Source of the DNA: Plectrocnemia conspersa
Lineage: Eukaryota; Arthropoda; Insecta; Trichoptera; Polycentropodidae
Direction of reading: 5' to 3'
Assembly (NCBI GenBank): GCA_009617715.1
Contig: VTFK01000092.1
Span: forward strand, 310,001-374,000
Length of the DNA stretch: 64,000 nt
The notes below the pieces were generated by a model that had not been told where the DNA came from, made no database searches, and saw only the letters and a list, made by a program, of their open reading frames with translations. This document shows positions 47,570 to 60,165 of this stretch, piece after piece (positions within the stretch are counted from its first letter, which is position 1; the number at the start of each line of letters is the position of its first letter). The position numbers and the translations under genes are program-made.

Positions 47570-48440
47570 GATTATATTGGACTCATCTTGTAATGAAGTT
47601 ACGCGATGAAAATAAATTGAATAGGCTAGCTGGCGAAAAAGGCTTCGGTTCCATGCTACTCTTAATAACGTGCGGATTATGTGCGGAGCGTGTAGGGGCT
47701 TCGCCGATACCCAAACCCACCCCCTGCATCACCTACCATCTGGTATATAGGTGGAGCTTTTGTCTATTTCCTTAATACCCTCGATAATGTGGAGATGTGT
47801 GGTGAAAAAAATACGCGAAAGTCCTTCCGAACTATGCACTAATCTCGCAGTCTTATCTAGCGCTATTATCGCCACACGGAGAGATCCTTTTGGAACGCTT
47901 TCGGAAAATCAATGTAGTAATAAACAAAAATTATATTCAGTTAAATTGTCGATTAAATATGGAAACCATTTATACCGGTGGTAGCACGATTCTTTAGCGA
48001 CACGATTGAACATTGCTAAACCACACCCGAATTCAATTCCAACCCCGCCTGCACAAGAATTGGCCAAGTTTCAATACAAAAGGGAGCGGCGATAAGGAGC
48101 TGGATTCGGTTCGATTATCGCTAAACGCTCCAAGGATCGGCTCACAGTTTCCTCCGCAGTACAGATGTGGTGCTGCGTGGCAAAACGAAACAAACCGAAA
48201 ATTCGCATCGTAAAATCGCGTACCGACCGCGTCGAGCTATAAAGCGTCTGGCTTTCGGTATTGAATTCCGTCCAAGTGCAGTAAAGCAACCCTCCAAGGG
48301 ACGGTGGACCTCCGCACATCAGCGGCTTGATTCGATCTCGCCCTAATGGCTCAGAAGGGACGAAAATCCGCACCAGATCGGACGATACGATTGATTGAAA
48401 CATTGTTGCCTCGCAATATTTATAAACCAATGTTGGGATA
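47570..48440. promoter_or_regulatory. Large GC-rich island, candidate regulatory or promoter region
   Basis: Nearly 900 bp of raised GC, one of the largest islands. Open frames lie on both strands (plus 47593-47775, 47751-47984, 48013-48213; minus 48071-48430, 119 codons) and overlap without any domain, so none is called. TATAAA at 48239-48244 lies in the GC-rich core (GAGCTATAAAGCGTCTGG). An alternative promoter with an untranslated first exon or an enhancer block would both fit. Confidence 0.35.
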
Positions 48441-49039
48441 CGATTTATGGGAGGCGTTGATAAAAAAACGATACTAGTTTTGAAAAGAGTCTTACTATAT
48501 TATATACTTACCAAGAAAAAACGAAAAATATCAGATATGTAATAAAAATTGATTGAGGTTATTTAATATGATATAAAGATACACAAATTAGTAATCGATT
48601 TAACATACATTTTTAAGCTGTTATTCACACAGTGAAATTCAGAGAGACTTTGAATTGAAATTGTTTACTTTTATGAGAAAATAGTGTCACACATATACTT
48701 AAGTGACAAGGTAGTACATTTTTCAAGAGGCTTAGAATAGTTTTAAGATACTATGGTAATACTAAAATAAAACCAGTTTGAACAGCTTAGTAAGATACAA
48801 ATGCTGCAAGCTTAATTTGCAAAATTTAAAGCAATCGAGAAAAGAAGTTTACAACAGAATTATTACACTCAAATGATCTTAAAAAATGTAATAATAGCGA
48901 TATTATACCCCAATGGTCTACTGAACAGAAAAAAAGTAATACAAGTTTTTTTAAATATTATATATTATATCTCATTTCAAAGACAAACCTCAAGATCAGA
49001 GGCTATAAAATATATCATATCATACATACGAAAAGTAAA
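48441..49039. other. AT-rich spacer, possibly LINE 5' remnant
   Basis: The part after 48840 is A-rich on the plus strand and precedes the LINE fragment. A reading containing ELLHSNDLKKCNNSDIIPQW is possible near 48858-48917, but the family match is not secure. Confidence 0.3.
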
Positions 49040-49445
49040 GCAAAAGGAGGCAGTGCTGTCCTAATTATGATGCCATTTACAAGAATATAAAAATTAGTTA
49101 ACAATCGAGAAAAAAGGACAATGAGAATATGGCGTCAAACCAACAGCCCTAAGAATAAAAATATATTAATTAATAAAGTACAATAATTAAAACAAAATTC
49201 AATAAATAATTACTTAAATAATAAATGGAGATTGAGCGAGAGATAACAAACAAAAAGCCAATGCTTTTGCAAACTATCTTGAGGAAGTCTTCAAACCGAA
49301 TAAAATGTAAAATCAGGACAACGACACAGAAAGCGAAATATAAAACTAAGAAAATGAAGAACTGAAATTGGTAACACCAATAAAAAAAATTCAAAGCACT
49401 CAAATAGCACTGAAAATAATTAAAAGATTCAAAAATAAAGCGCTA
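49040..49445 (+). pseudogene. Decayed jockey-like LINE ORF2 fragment (endonuclease-RT linker)
   Basis: Short peptides in family order, separated by stops and frame changes. KGGSAVLI from 49043 resembles the late endonuclease domain. REKRTMRIWRQTNSPKNKN from 49106 resembles the basic arm with the conserved Arg/Lys-x-x-W-Q-x-[TS]-[RN]-x-P pattern. QKANAFANYLEEVFKPN (49251-49300) and EELKLVTPIKKI followed by ALKIIKRFKNKA (about 49352-49443) resemble the stretch just before RT motif 1 (KANxFAxxLxxVFxPN ... TPxEI ... IKxLKxKKAPG in jockey-clade elements). The catalytic RT core itself is missing. A dead, truncated copy. Confidence 0.65.
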
Positions 49446-50039
49446 TGTAGTATTGTTAATACTTTTTTGTATGTTTGCGATAGAGATATAAGTAATGACC
49501 TATTTGTCGAATACATTACCGATGCTATAAAACGTTTTTATATCACCGGTGATGTAAAAATAGGAAACCAGACTCTGATAGCACGTCAACATCATGACAA
49601 CAATCTCTTCAATGTAGACAATTTTTAAAGAGGAAGTCCTTCGAAGCTGTCTAATGATTATTATTTAAACTTATTTCGTGTTAGGGATTGTGCTGTGTAT
49701 ATGAAAACTTTTGAATAAAAACACGAAAAAATTAATAAGTTTCCCAAAGATGATAATCGTCACATTTGAAAGCACAAAAATTTTTTAAATTATTATAATA
49801 AAAAATCATACATAAAGGTATTTTTTATAAATATGTATATACTATTTTAAATGAGCAAACACAAATAGTAATTGTGCAATGATATAATTTACTAAATTCA
49901 AAATCATTATCATTAAAAAACTGTTTTTATACGTTTAGTAGAAAAAATACATCAAACGATCCTATTTTCCTGTTTTTAACGTCGCTGTCATCGTGTGCAA
50001 AATTTTAGATTTCGCAGCATTAACGTGTCACCATGTCAT
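49446..50039. other. AT-rich spacer
   Basis: The frame that continues the LINE fragment to 49628 no longer resembles an RT. Nothing else recognised. Confidence 0.45.
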
Positions 50040-50370
50040 ACTCGGACAGGTCCCATGTGTCGGCGCTAATACGATCTTCGCACAGAAACATACGCGAAAA
50101 TAGCCACTGACGGTGAGGGTTGGGGGCAAGAAGACAAGACAGTCCTGTCCTGCCCTAGCCCTTAATGAAAATGTACGAGGAGCGAGAAGGAAGGTCGTGT
50201 GCTAAGTCATCTTTGCGAACAATGATTTATGACCGAGGCCGGTCACCGATGACGACGACCAAGATTTATGTCCGCGAAAGGGAGGCACCGCTGTCCTCCC
50301 TTTGCCCACCCTTTTTTGCCCTTTTTAGCGCAAACCCCGAAATTAATACGGCACTTTCTAATGCGATAGG
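50040..50370. promoter_or_regulatory. GC-rich island, candidate regulatory module
   Basis: About 320 bp of raised GC. The 70-codon frame at 50165-50377 is Arg-rich with no domain. Repeated GACCGAGGCC/CCGATGACGACG words. Inferred regulatory. Confidence 0.25.
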
Positions 50371-50656
50371 CGTGTGATACTTTTTTTTCATTTTACTTCT
50401 CATTTTGAAATGAGATTTTTTATTGTAAATATGTATAAGTCAAAGCGACTAATTTTTAACACTATTTATTCTTAATACATCAAATACAAGATTTTTATTT
50501 TTTTATTACAAATCTGACTATCATGGCTTATGACATAAAACATATTGGTTTTTATACTAACATAAATTATACTATTAAACATTTTAAAAAAATTAAAAAG
50601 CAATTATAGTGCACATAACATAATGTGCTTGTTAAAAATCTGTATGGCTCAAGCAA
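50371..50656. other. AT-rich spacer
   Basis: Nothing recognised. Confidence 0.6.
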
Positions 50657-50812
50657 GAGAAGCATTCTCAAGCAATAACGTCCTGACGGTCAAGAATAAG
50701 GGACGCGGTCGCGACTCTGCCCGCTTAAGCTTGCAGCTAGATTATCGACGGCAACCTAAAAAAGTCCTGTATTGAAACGGTATTCCAATAATACAATGAA
50801 TTGTATCGTAAA
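50657..50812 (+). pseudogene. Decayed mobile-element module, RDRDS family, copy B
   Basis: The frame EAFSSNNVLTVKNKGRGRDS is readable and aligns with copy A at 15120 in DNA (GTCAAGAATAA(A/G)GGAC and TCGCGACTCT in order). Both copies share ACAATGAATTGTATC about 80-90 bp downstream, which shows that homology extends past the peptide. Confidence 0.5.
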
Positions 50813-52074
50813 GCTACAAATACGGATATGACCCGTACCTCTTTTTGTCAAAATATTCCAAGGAAATTCCAAAAATTATTTTGAATTCTCTGTAACAACA
50901 AAAAGTACTTTGCTTTTCTAATATTACATGCAATGAATCTATATTCAAGGATACTACGAACTAGCGTATTTACATAAAATAAATCGGTAATATATTATTA
51001 AAGTGACACGCGCTCCGCATAACAGAGCCGAGCATCCTCAATTCTTAATCGCAATCTTTGACGATGTGCTAGCAAAAACCTCATACTTCCTTGAACGTCA
51101 CTCATAAACAAAAAAATATTTTGCTTAGCACAATTACGCTCAAACAGTAAAAAAAAAACTTAAAAATGTGACACTCAATTTTCGATTATTAGCATATATT
51201 TAATATACCTAGATTACTGGTTTAAAACCATTTTCTAGTTTAATAAAGGAAATTAAAAATAAAAAAATTAAAGCAATAGTAATAAAAAATAACAAGCTAA
51301 ATTACGTACAATTTATATAAACCATTTTTTTGATCATTTATAAAATATTTTTTATCTGTGAGTGCGGTTTCGTATATTTAGGAAAAGCTTTACAATATTT
51401 TTAAAACTTTTAATGACCGACTTTTGAAAAGTTTTTCGGTTCGATTTCTAACTAAAGACACACGAGAGTAAATATGTTCCTTTTTTAGCACAGTATATGA
51501 ACATTCACATGTACAACTTATAGGAAAACTTTTTTAATCTTTTACGTCTAGCTTTGATTCAGTTACAAATAGAAAAGGAGTAATTTGTGAGAATTTTACG
51601 CTCCCAGGTGAAAAACTGTTATATTTATTTTAATAAAGATTATTAATATAAATATAACAGTTAAAAGTGCTATCTTAAAAATTGTTTATTTGTATTATTA
51701 AAAAATCAACATATTTCATTCATTTCTAAAACTTTTCATTAAAAAATTAAAATGACAAAAGCACGCAAAGAATTGGAATAATCCTAAAATTATTTTAAAA
51801 AAATATTCTAGAGTTTAATAAAATCAAAAAGTATCTGATGCACAGTCAAAAAATCACCAGGCAAGATTTCTATATATAAAAGTGTATAAAATAGAATGTA
51901 TTTTTAATATTCATGAGCAAATATTTTTGACTCCTTTACTAATTTCCCTACTTTTTTTGAAATAAGGTTTTTGAAAAAAACAATAAGAAGCAATTTTAGC
52001 CAATATATAGTAAGTTATATCTATTTATGTCATTGATTTACGTTATAACTACATTTACTACTTTCCCCGGTTCC
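50813..52074. other. AT-rich spacer
   Basis: Nothing recognised; a GC-richer patch at 51004-51080 is too short to interpret. Confidence 0.55.
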
Positions 52075-52500
52075 CTTTGATACTGGAAACGTCTACGTGC
52101 GCGATCCAATTTTCTCTAGCGAAGTGCACACACAAATTTAATTTACAGGTGCATCAGAAGCGTCACCTATTGCTCGGTAAACTTCATTCACAAATCAGAA
52201 ATAAATCATGAGATTGAAAAGTCAATCTGCGCCAATGTGATCGAAACACCCACCCATCCTTTCGGCCTTCTTTCCATTTCGAACGAACGTCGAAGAATCT
52301 CCACAAAACATTCGTATCCAAGAATCCGAAACGTAACACTAAAAAACCCTTTGAATATGTATTCCAGTCACGGGCGCCCTTAAGCGGGTGCTTACAGCAT
52401 CCCCGCACGAATATTTGATGGGTGACGTAAGATGGGGTGCTTTTCGAATGTAGCTTATTCATTTACCCGACTAAACTTCTAATTCTCACGCACACCTTTG
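52075..52500. promoter_or_regulatory. GC-rich island, candidate regulatory module
   Basis: Raised GC from 52075 to 52500. The minus-strand frame 52184-52462 (92 codons) spans much of it but has no domain. Inferred regulatory from composition. Confidence 0.25.
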
Positions 52501-53990
<1,490 letters not shown>

Positions 53991-54409
53991 AAGGATTTAA
54001 TTAATCTACACAATAAAATATTAACGAAATAGCATTTTTACGTAAAAAATAATAATATTTATGAACATTGTAATTTAAGAAAAACTTATATTATCATTAC
54101 TATAGCGTATATTTATTTTCAATATATTTTTCATATATTCATATATTTTCACAAAAAATAATTGTGCGTCTATTACTATCATTTTTGTGCCTTAGTTTTT
54201 TTTTGTGACCATCGCGGAGAGCAAAAGTGTTTTTACTGTCGTCATATTTATTTTAAAGACAACTGAAATGAGGAGCTGTTTATAATACGCATCAAAGAAA
54301 AAATATATTTTGATTATAGTACCACAATAGTGAAAGTAAAAACAAGTACCAATGCAGAAAACAGTATTGCCAAAATAGTTTTTATTTATATTACGGGCGA
54401 TTGCAAATA
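53991..54409. other. AT-rich spacer
   Basis: Nothing recognised. Confidence 0.6.
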
Positions 54410-54530
54410 GCTTGACGGTCGACTGGTCAAGATCGTGATCAACGCACTAATTACCCCTGATTAGAATTAATTTTCTATTTGTCATCACTAATTATTTTTT
54501 GTGTTTGACAATGGCGTGAGTATTTGGTTT
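54410..54530. promoter_or_regulatory. Homeodomain-site cluster, candidate enhancer
   Basis: A short GC-richer block with CACTAATTACCCCTGATTAG followed by AATTAATT and, 30 bp later, CATCACTAATTATT. Several TAAT/ATTA cores and a GATTAG lie within 70 bp, and an inverted GATCGTGATC sits upstream. Fits a homeodomain-regulated enhancer, inferred from motifs only. Confidence 0.35.
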
Positions 54531-54879
54531 TGATCAGCATGAATACAAATTATAAAAACAATCGTTTTTTATGAGTTTAACTATCAATTATCTTTACGAA
54601 CAATATCCATTGACTCTTAATATAGAGCAGTCACGTAACTCTTACAATGTTTGTATCTACAACTTCATTATTTGGCTTACCAAATTAACAAAAGAGTACA
54701 GAAAAAATGAAGGTGTATTCTAAAAAACTATATATTCCTCGTAATATATGTATATGTTTGTATTAACACACGCATAAACAAGCGGGCGCAGCAGAGGATT
54801 TTATTATGTTATATGTTTTTATCTCAATGCTCTCAAAAAGTCAAGGGATGGTTTATTATTATTATATTATAACCCGTGA
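54531..54879. other. AT-rich spacer
   Basis: Nothing recognised. Confidence 0.6.
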
Positions 54880-55160
54880 GTGTTTTCAACACCCCTCTAT
54901 ATTAACTTACGTACGAATGTCGAGAGATAAAAAAACACTGTGCAACCGTGAGATTTTGCATGAATAACTTATTAAATCACGTGAAACGCTGATTTCTCGC
55001 ATTAGCGAGGCCGGGATTTTTTCTACCCTAGTAAATGTGATATAATTTTTTTGCGACCGTTATAAATTTCGCGACCGTGGAATCCGGAGGCCGTAAATTA
55101 TAAATGTGCGTACATTCACCCTGACTTTCATGCGTACTGACACACGCACACAAATACACA
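54880..55160. promoter_or_regulatory. GC-richer island with repeated GCGACCGT
   Basis: GCGACCGTTATAAATTTCGC and a second GCGACCGT follow each other within 30 bp (about 55053-55079). Nearby are AATCACGTGAAAC and CGTAAATTATAAATG. No coding frame. Candidate regulatory module. Confidence 0.3.
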
Positions 55161-55479
55161 TACAATTGCATATATAGTAAGTAAGTCAGTAAAATTTGTG
55201 GAATCATAAAGATATATGGGACTCGCTGTAAATGGTACTGTTGGACATGGGGTGCATATTTATCTTGTTAAATTAATCCAAAACTCTATAAGCTCTGTTT
55301 TGAAATGCAACGCAGCATGATATATTGTTGTATATTTTTTACATGTTTAGTTAATCAATATAAATTGAAATAAATAAAATAATATATGTACGTTTAGGGT
55401 AAAAATGACTTGTCTTCAAATATTCACAAAAGTGATAAATTTAATTTGCTGTGTTATAATCAAAAACAATTAGTTAGAT
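55161..55479. other. AT-rich spacer
   Basis: Nothing recognised. Confidence 0.6.
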
Positions 55480-55570
55480 CAGAGGTTTAAAAATGTTTGA
55501 AAGGGCGGCCGGATTAATTTTTTCTTGGAACATCGTGGGCAAAGGCATAAAATAATCGAGGGGTGGTTGG
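55480..55570 (+). mobile_element. Possible hAT-like terminus
   Basis: CAGAGGTTTAAAAATGTTTG followed by GGGCGGCCGG resembles hAT-superfamily ends of the CAGAGGTT...AAA type. No opposite end or 8-bp target duplication was found, so this is a tentative orphan end. Confidence 0.2.
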
Positions 55571-55898
55571 CTGATTCAGTAATTTGTTATATTTTTACGA
55601 AAGGGGTAAATTGAATAAAAATAATGTATATAATGTATAAGTAAAACTAATTAAAAAGCAAGGAATTAAATAGAGCATTAGCACTTTATATAATCAATTG
55701 TAAAAATGAAATTGCGTTGTGCGTCACAATTTTTTTTAAATATTTCTAACCTTACTTATTAATTATTATTTAATTAAAATTAATTATACTTATTAAAAAA
55801 TTTTTTTAATTATTTCTAAAATTACCATAAAAAATGTTTATAAAATCTGTAATTATAATAATTTAATTATAATTAGCGCCACCGGCAATTTTTTTCAT
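55571..55898. other. AT-rich spacer
   Basis: Nothing recognised. Confidence 0.6.
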
Positions 55899-56020
55899 TA
55901 CAGTAGAGCCCCCAATAACACGGTACTTTATGTTTAAGCGACCCAAAGGGAAGAAATCTCACCACACGCGCCTGATTCGTACGTACATATTGCAAAATTA
56001 TTATTTTCTAGTCCCCCAAC
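55899..56020 (+). mobile_element. Possible pogo/Tigger-like (Tc1-mariner) terminus
   Basis: TA at 55899-55900 is followed by CAGTAGAGCCCCCAATAACA then CGG, which resembles pogo/Tigger-type terminal repeats (CAGTAGA-CCCC-ATAACACGG) with a TA target site. A partly similar word, CTAGTCCCCCAACTACACGC, about 110 bp inside may be a subterminal repeat. The other end was not found. Confidence 0.4.
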
Positions 56021-56530
56021 TACACGCATCCTAAAAATCATGTTATTGTATACTTAAAATTCCAGAAATAATAAAAAATAACATACTACTAAAATTTCGA
56101 GAAAATGGATTTAAGCCCCTCGTAAAAAAAATGAATTTCAATAATATTTTTTTTTAATAATTTGTCTTTAACATACATAAAAATTAAATCAAATAACAAC
56201 AAATATTTGGTCACTATGATATGGCAGGATTTCCTAATTCGTCATATTGGTTTATTATTATAATGAAAAAAAAGTGGATTGACTATATTTAAACACTTAT
56301 AGAACTTTAAGTATTTTAATTAAAAAAAAAATTAAAAATAACATATTTAACACATTTATAAACCATAAGGTAATTTATTAAAAAATACAATTTTTCATAC
56401 AAGTTAAATAAATAAGATAAACGAAAGCTCTAATAGTTTTCAATCATTTCTTAAAAATCAGAATGTAAGTCGCTAATTAAAATGTTAAAAATTAAATGTA
56501 AGTTTTTTATCAAAGAACTTAGAGCGATAT
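56021..56530. other. AT-rich spacer
   Basis: Nothing recognised. Confidence 0.6.
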
Positions 56531-56532
56531 CT

Positions 56533-56637
56533 GCCCAAAATGAGAGGGCAAAAAACAATTATTCCTTCTCAGAAGTCAAAAATCCATGTCAAAAGCAATA
56601 AAATCGTGCCGACGCCGTCGTAGTGGGAACGCAACGG
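56533..56637 (+). mobile_element. Hairpin-bearing repeat element, single-arm copy
   Basis: Matches the left foldback arm and loop of the element at 42793 (GCAAAAAACAATTAT, CTTCTCAGAAGTCAAAAATC, GTCAAAAGCAATAAAATCGT, GTAGTGGGAACGC) but lacks both the unique left part and the complementary arm. A truncated copy in plus orientation. Confidence 0.8.
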
Positions 56638-57109
56638 CAATGTGGGAGCGAAATAATATTTTATTATTATTATATTGCAAAGCAATTTTGAAGAAAAAGA
56701 TAAGGAAAAATCAGGAAAATGCGGTTAATATATCTATAACTATAGCTATTTAGCAGCCAAAAATTCAACATAGATTTAAAAAAAATTAGACCTTATAATT
56801 TATCAAATTCATTTTGTTAATAATGTATTAGCCAGAACGTCGCTGTTTCTGTTCATTGTCACGTATTGCAGTATCGTGTAATTTTCTAATAACACAGTTG
56901 ACTTAGAAATGATAAATTAAAATACCAGAGCAAATGTCACGTCGCTACTGTTCACCGTTTGGGAGGAGTTTTTGTAAAGACATACAGATATACATATTAA
57001 TTTTCTGTCTTATATTATAGATATATCTCCATCGATTCAACACAAATTTAGCACAGATTAACACTTAAGTATACCAAATATTTCTAAGCACAGTCCATGA
57101 ACATGTATA
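56638..57109. other. AT-rich spacer with a trace of the RDRDS module
   Basis: On the minus strand, 56820-56850 reads AGCGACGTTCTGGCTAATAC, sharing GACGTTCTGGCT with the 61098 module (peptide S-D-V-L-A). Too short to prove membership. Nothing else recognised. Confidence 0.35.
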
Positions 57110-57720
57110 TCGCACCACGTATCCTACACACACGCGTTATATTTACGCGGTATAATTGCGCAAAGTTTATTTCGCGTCCCGTACATTCCGGTCTTTATTT
57201 AACCGGTTGACCGTCATCACCGTTAAAGTTATTGGGGGAGCTTAATGGTTGGCAATTTCCATGCTCGAACTTATCGGCATGAAGGAAACGGCGGGTAATA
57301 AAAGGTCGGTTTTAGTCTGGAATTTATTTTGGTGACCCCGACGATAAAGCCGACCCCGATCGGCCAATTTCGCGGATTATTATTAATTTGCGCGCGCCAA
57401 AAGGTGGACGATCGCTGTCGACGTATTTCATAGTAGTTTGGTAAGATTGCGAAAAACCGAACGGATGCCGCGCTCCAGGCGGTTAATTAAGAACCTTTAG
57501 GTTGTATATGTATAATGTGCAATACCTATAGAAGGGCTGATTATTGTGTTACCTTGCGCGTACGTGTTTATGGCGAATTTCTAAATCGGGAGATCGAACG
57601 GTAAAAGTTAAATGTAAACTATGGTGAGATTAAGTAATATTGCCAAATTGCTTCCGGACGATTAGCGGGTTCGGATGCGAAACGGATTAACTAATAAGTT
57701 ATGGGAAAATTTGGATAAAT
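57110..57720. promoter_or_regulatory. GC-rich island, strongest candidate enhancer
   Basis: About 600 bp of high GC with dense motifs: ACATTCC (TEAD-like) at 57183-57189, the palindromic Grainyhead-type AACCGGTT at 57201-57208, GTAATAAAAGG and GATAAAGCC words, GGATTATTATTAATTTGCGC near 57374, and repeated GACCCCGA words near 57333-57360. All frames are short. The abrupt edges and motif density suggest a conserved developmental enhancer. This is inference. Confidence 0.4.
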
Positions 57721-58149
57721 ACCCCCTGACTTTTACACAAGTTCTCAATTAAAATGATACAATTAACAATATGTTTTTTTTATAATAAATTTGCATTAAA
57801 TATTTTAGTGGAATTGCATTAAAACTACATTCTACTATTTTAATCTAAATTATAAGATGGTTTAATTTGTATTTTGCTCTTTTTATACAGATTGATCCAA
57901 TTGGAGTTTTCTATTTTGAAAGCACTCTAAATCACAACAGCTGTCAATAATCACGCGTCTTCAAAGTTCGCTTTGTCACAATGACAGAACGTAAAATGCT
58001 GTCATTAACAACCAACTACTAATAGAAGATACACATAGTGTTTCAAAAATAATCTATAATTAACGCTTTGTAAGATAAACACTGTGATTATAACATATTT
58101 CACTGTTTATTTAATTGCACTAAACTGTGCGTAGCACGCGCCACGCGCC
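57721..58149. other. AT-rich spacer
   Basis: Ends with CACGCGCCACGCGCCA at 58135-58150, a short direct repeat of CACGCGC next to the inverted repeat that follows. Nothing else recognised. Confidence 0.55.
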
Positions 58150-58200
58150 AAAAAACTACTTATTATTTTCAAATAAATTTAAAATAATAAGTAGTTTTTT
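58150..58200. repeat. Perfect 20-bp inverted repeat
   Basis: Arms 58150-58169 (AAAAAACTACTTATTATTTT) and 58181-58200 are exact complements around an 11-nt AT-rich loop. No flanking target duplication is apparent. Confidence 0.9.
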
Positions 58201-58657
58201 ATAGATTGAACCATTTTTACTATCATTTAAATTTCTAAATATTCGTATATGTAGTGAGAAAATTAACGCAGTAACCAAGTAACAGTCAAAAATGCACTAG
58301 GATCAACAGTATATCTGTCGGACGCGCACGTGCGATCTCTTCCCATTTATATTGTAAATCTCACAGCTACATAGTAGTTTTAATATCTAATTTTAACCAT
58401 TGAATTTAAAAATAGGGTAAAAAAATCAGAACTAAGCATAAATAATATTTAAAACCCAAAAAGTTAAGGGTCCGGTATTCGCACACTCGCTAGCTTCGGT
58501 ACTTCACGACAGTGAGGTACCGACAGCTAGATGGTTTTTATTATGATAGAATATTTATAGGGCAAATTTTAGTTTTCATACATATGTCTATTATGTGTGC
58601 ATCAAAAGGCAAATTTAAGAAAAATTTTATAACATTATTTGAAATAACTAGGTGATT
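58201..58657. other. Spacer
   Basis: Contains an imperfect inverted pair CTAGCTTCGGTAC...GTACCGACAGCTAG at about 58489-58530. No gene seen. Confidence 0.45.
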
Positions 58658-58896
58658 TTAATTTAAATTTACTTGTAAATCCCCAAACGCAATTTGTGCA
58701 TAATTCCCAGAGCAATTATTATAGAAGCGTTGGGACACGATCGCTGTATTCTTTTGGTTCTTTTTATTTTGGTTCCCGGAACTTGTTCGAGAATCACGAT
58801 CGCGTCCTCTTCTGATGCCCGTAAGAGCCTGAACGTCAGTACTAGCCAACTCGTCTATGATTGTTGCCATCCAGTTCTTCAATACGCTGGCAATAC
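58658..58896 (-). pseudogene. Decayed mobile-element module, RDRDS family, copy D
   Basis: A minus-strand frame of 74 codons (58658-58882) includes KNWMATIIDELASTDVQALT followed by GIRRGRDRDSRTSSGNQNKK. DNA and peptide align with copy C at 61098-61206 on the plus strand (RMAIVISGLLSADVLALTGK, then KRRDRDSQ), roughly three quarters identical by eye. This is the best preserved frame of the family here. Beyond the basic RDRDS end it becomes Asn/Lys-rich. Parent protein unknown. Confidence 0.55.
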
Positions 58897-58940
58897 ATAT
58901 TGCTATATTTAATGTCAGGTAAGAGGAGCTAGTCTAGTTT

Positions 58941-58996
58941 ATTATTTAATTTCAATATTCGTATTATTTAATTTCGTATTATTTAATTTCAATATT
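58941..58996 (+). repeat. Tandem repeat of ATTATTTAATTTC units
   Basis: ATTATTTAATTTC occurs three times; the first and third are followed by AATATTC and the second is a shortened unit. A local slippage repeat. Confidence 0.9.
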
Positions 58997-59800
58997 CTAT
59001 GATTTTTTCATTTTCTTACTATACATACTTTTTTGTGTATAGTTTTTATATATTATATTTTTGCATGTATTATTAATTTGTTTTACCATCGTTGCGCATT
59101 AAAGTAACCTCTTATGTACGCATTGAGGTAACCATGGTCTTAATTTAATTTTAAAAATAATTTCCTCACCAATTTCGTCTTTTGATTAAATGAAAATTTA
59201 ATTTAGAATTGTCAGAAGCGACAAATTGACTGCATATTATTTTTATTAAATAAATTCGCATAGCAACAACGAATAGACACATGTTACAAATTAATTAAAA
59301 TATATTTTTAATATTTATTTACACGTGTTTCTCAATAATAATTAATTATCATTAATACATGTGTATAGAATTAAATATTTAATATAAATATGGAGCGATT
59401 AAAATAAATAAAGGTCATTAATAAGTCATCAGAACAACATACAGTTGTATTATTTTCGGAGAGCTTTCTACCATCTTCACTGATCCTACTCATAATCTAC
59501 GCCCATTTGCAACAAATTGAAATTTGCAAATAATTTAGCAATATATATAGGTTTGAAAACCAACATTTTAGCTCCATTTTTAATAAATTATATGTATTAG
59601 ATTAAAAAAGTTTTAATTCAAAGTGTTTGACACTTCTATTTAGATTCAATTTCCGATAAATACTAGTTAATCACTTTCGCTATAAATTAACATTGTGCGA
59701 GAAAGTCCATTGTGTAATTTATGTTGATAATAGATAGATTTACTTTACTTAGCAGCGAAAGGTGACTAGCGCATAAGCGCGTATGTGTGGACTATAGATA
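58997..59800. other. AT-rich spacer
   Basis: Nothing recognised. Confidence 0.6.
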
Positions 59801-60165
59801 GGAAATCTTTTTTTCAGCCTCTTGATTCTGTCACTATCCGATACGATCTAAGCGGCAAAAGAAAAACTCTTTCAAAGAGAGCAAGCAGCTTTCACCGAGC
59901 TTAATCCGGGGACTTGAATTAACGGCTGTGGAAAGACTAAATAAATTACTGGTACTTTGAGACGTCGTAGTCCAATCCTGCGGACAAATTAGATCAAAGA
60001 GGAAGATGTTCGGTTCCGCTGCGGAATTATTTTGCCGCTATTCGAACGAAACGCTAAAGAAATTAAGCCCTAATCTCATTCGCCTAATCTTCGGTGGGCG
60101 GTGCGAATGGGCAGAAATTGGTTATCATCATGCGATCTGACACCGATTGTTGTAGGCATTATGGG
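59801..60165. promoter_or_regulatory. GC-rich island with TCF and TAATC sites
   Basis: Raised GC over about 350 bp. AGATCAAAG at 59991-59999 is a full TCF/Pangolin-type site. CCTAATCTCATTCGCCTAAT followed by C (about 60069-60089) holds two TAATC (Bicoid/Otd-type) cores. GGTGGGCGG is Klf/Sp-like. No coding frame. Candidate Wnt-responsive enhancer by motif content only. Confidence 0.35.

Noticed and set aside
48071..48430. 119-codon minus-strand open frame
   Set aside because: No recognisable domain, overlaps another frame on the opposite strand, and no intron-exon or codon-bias support.
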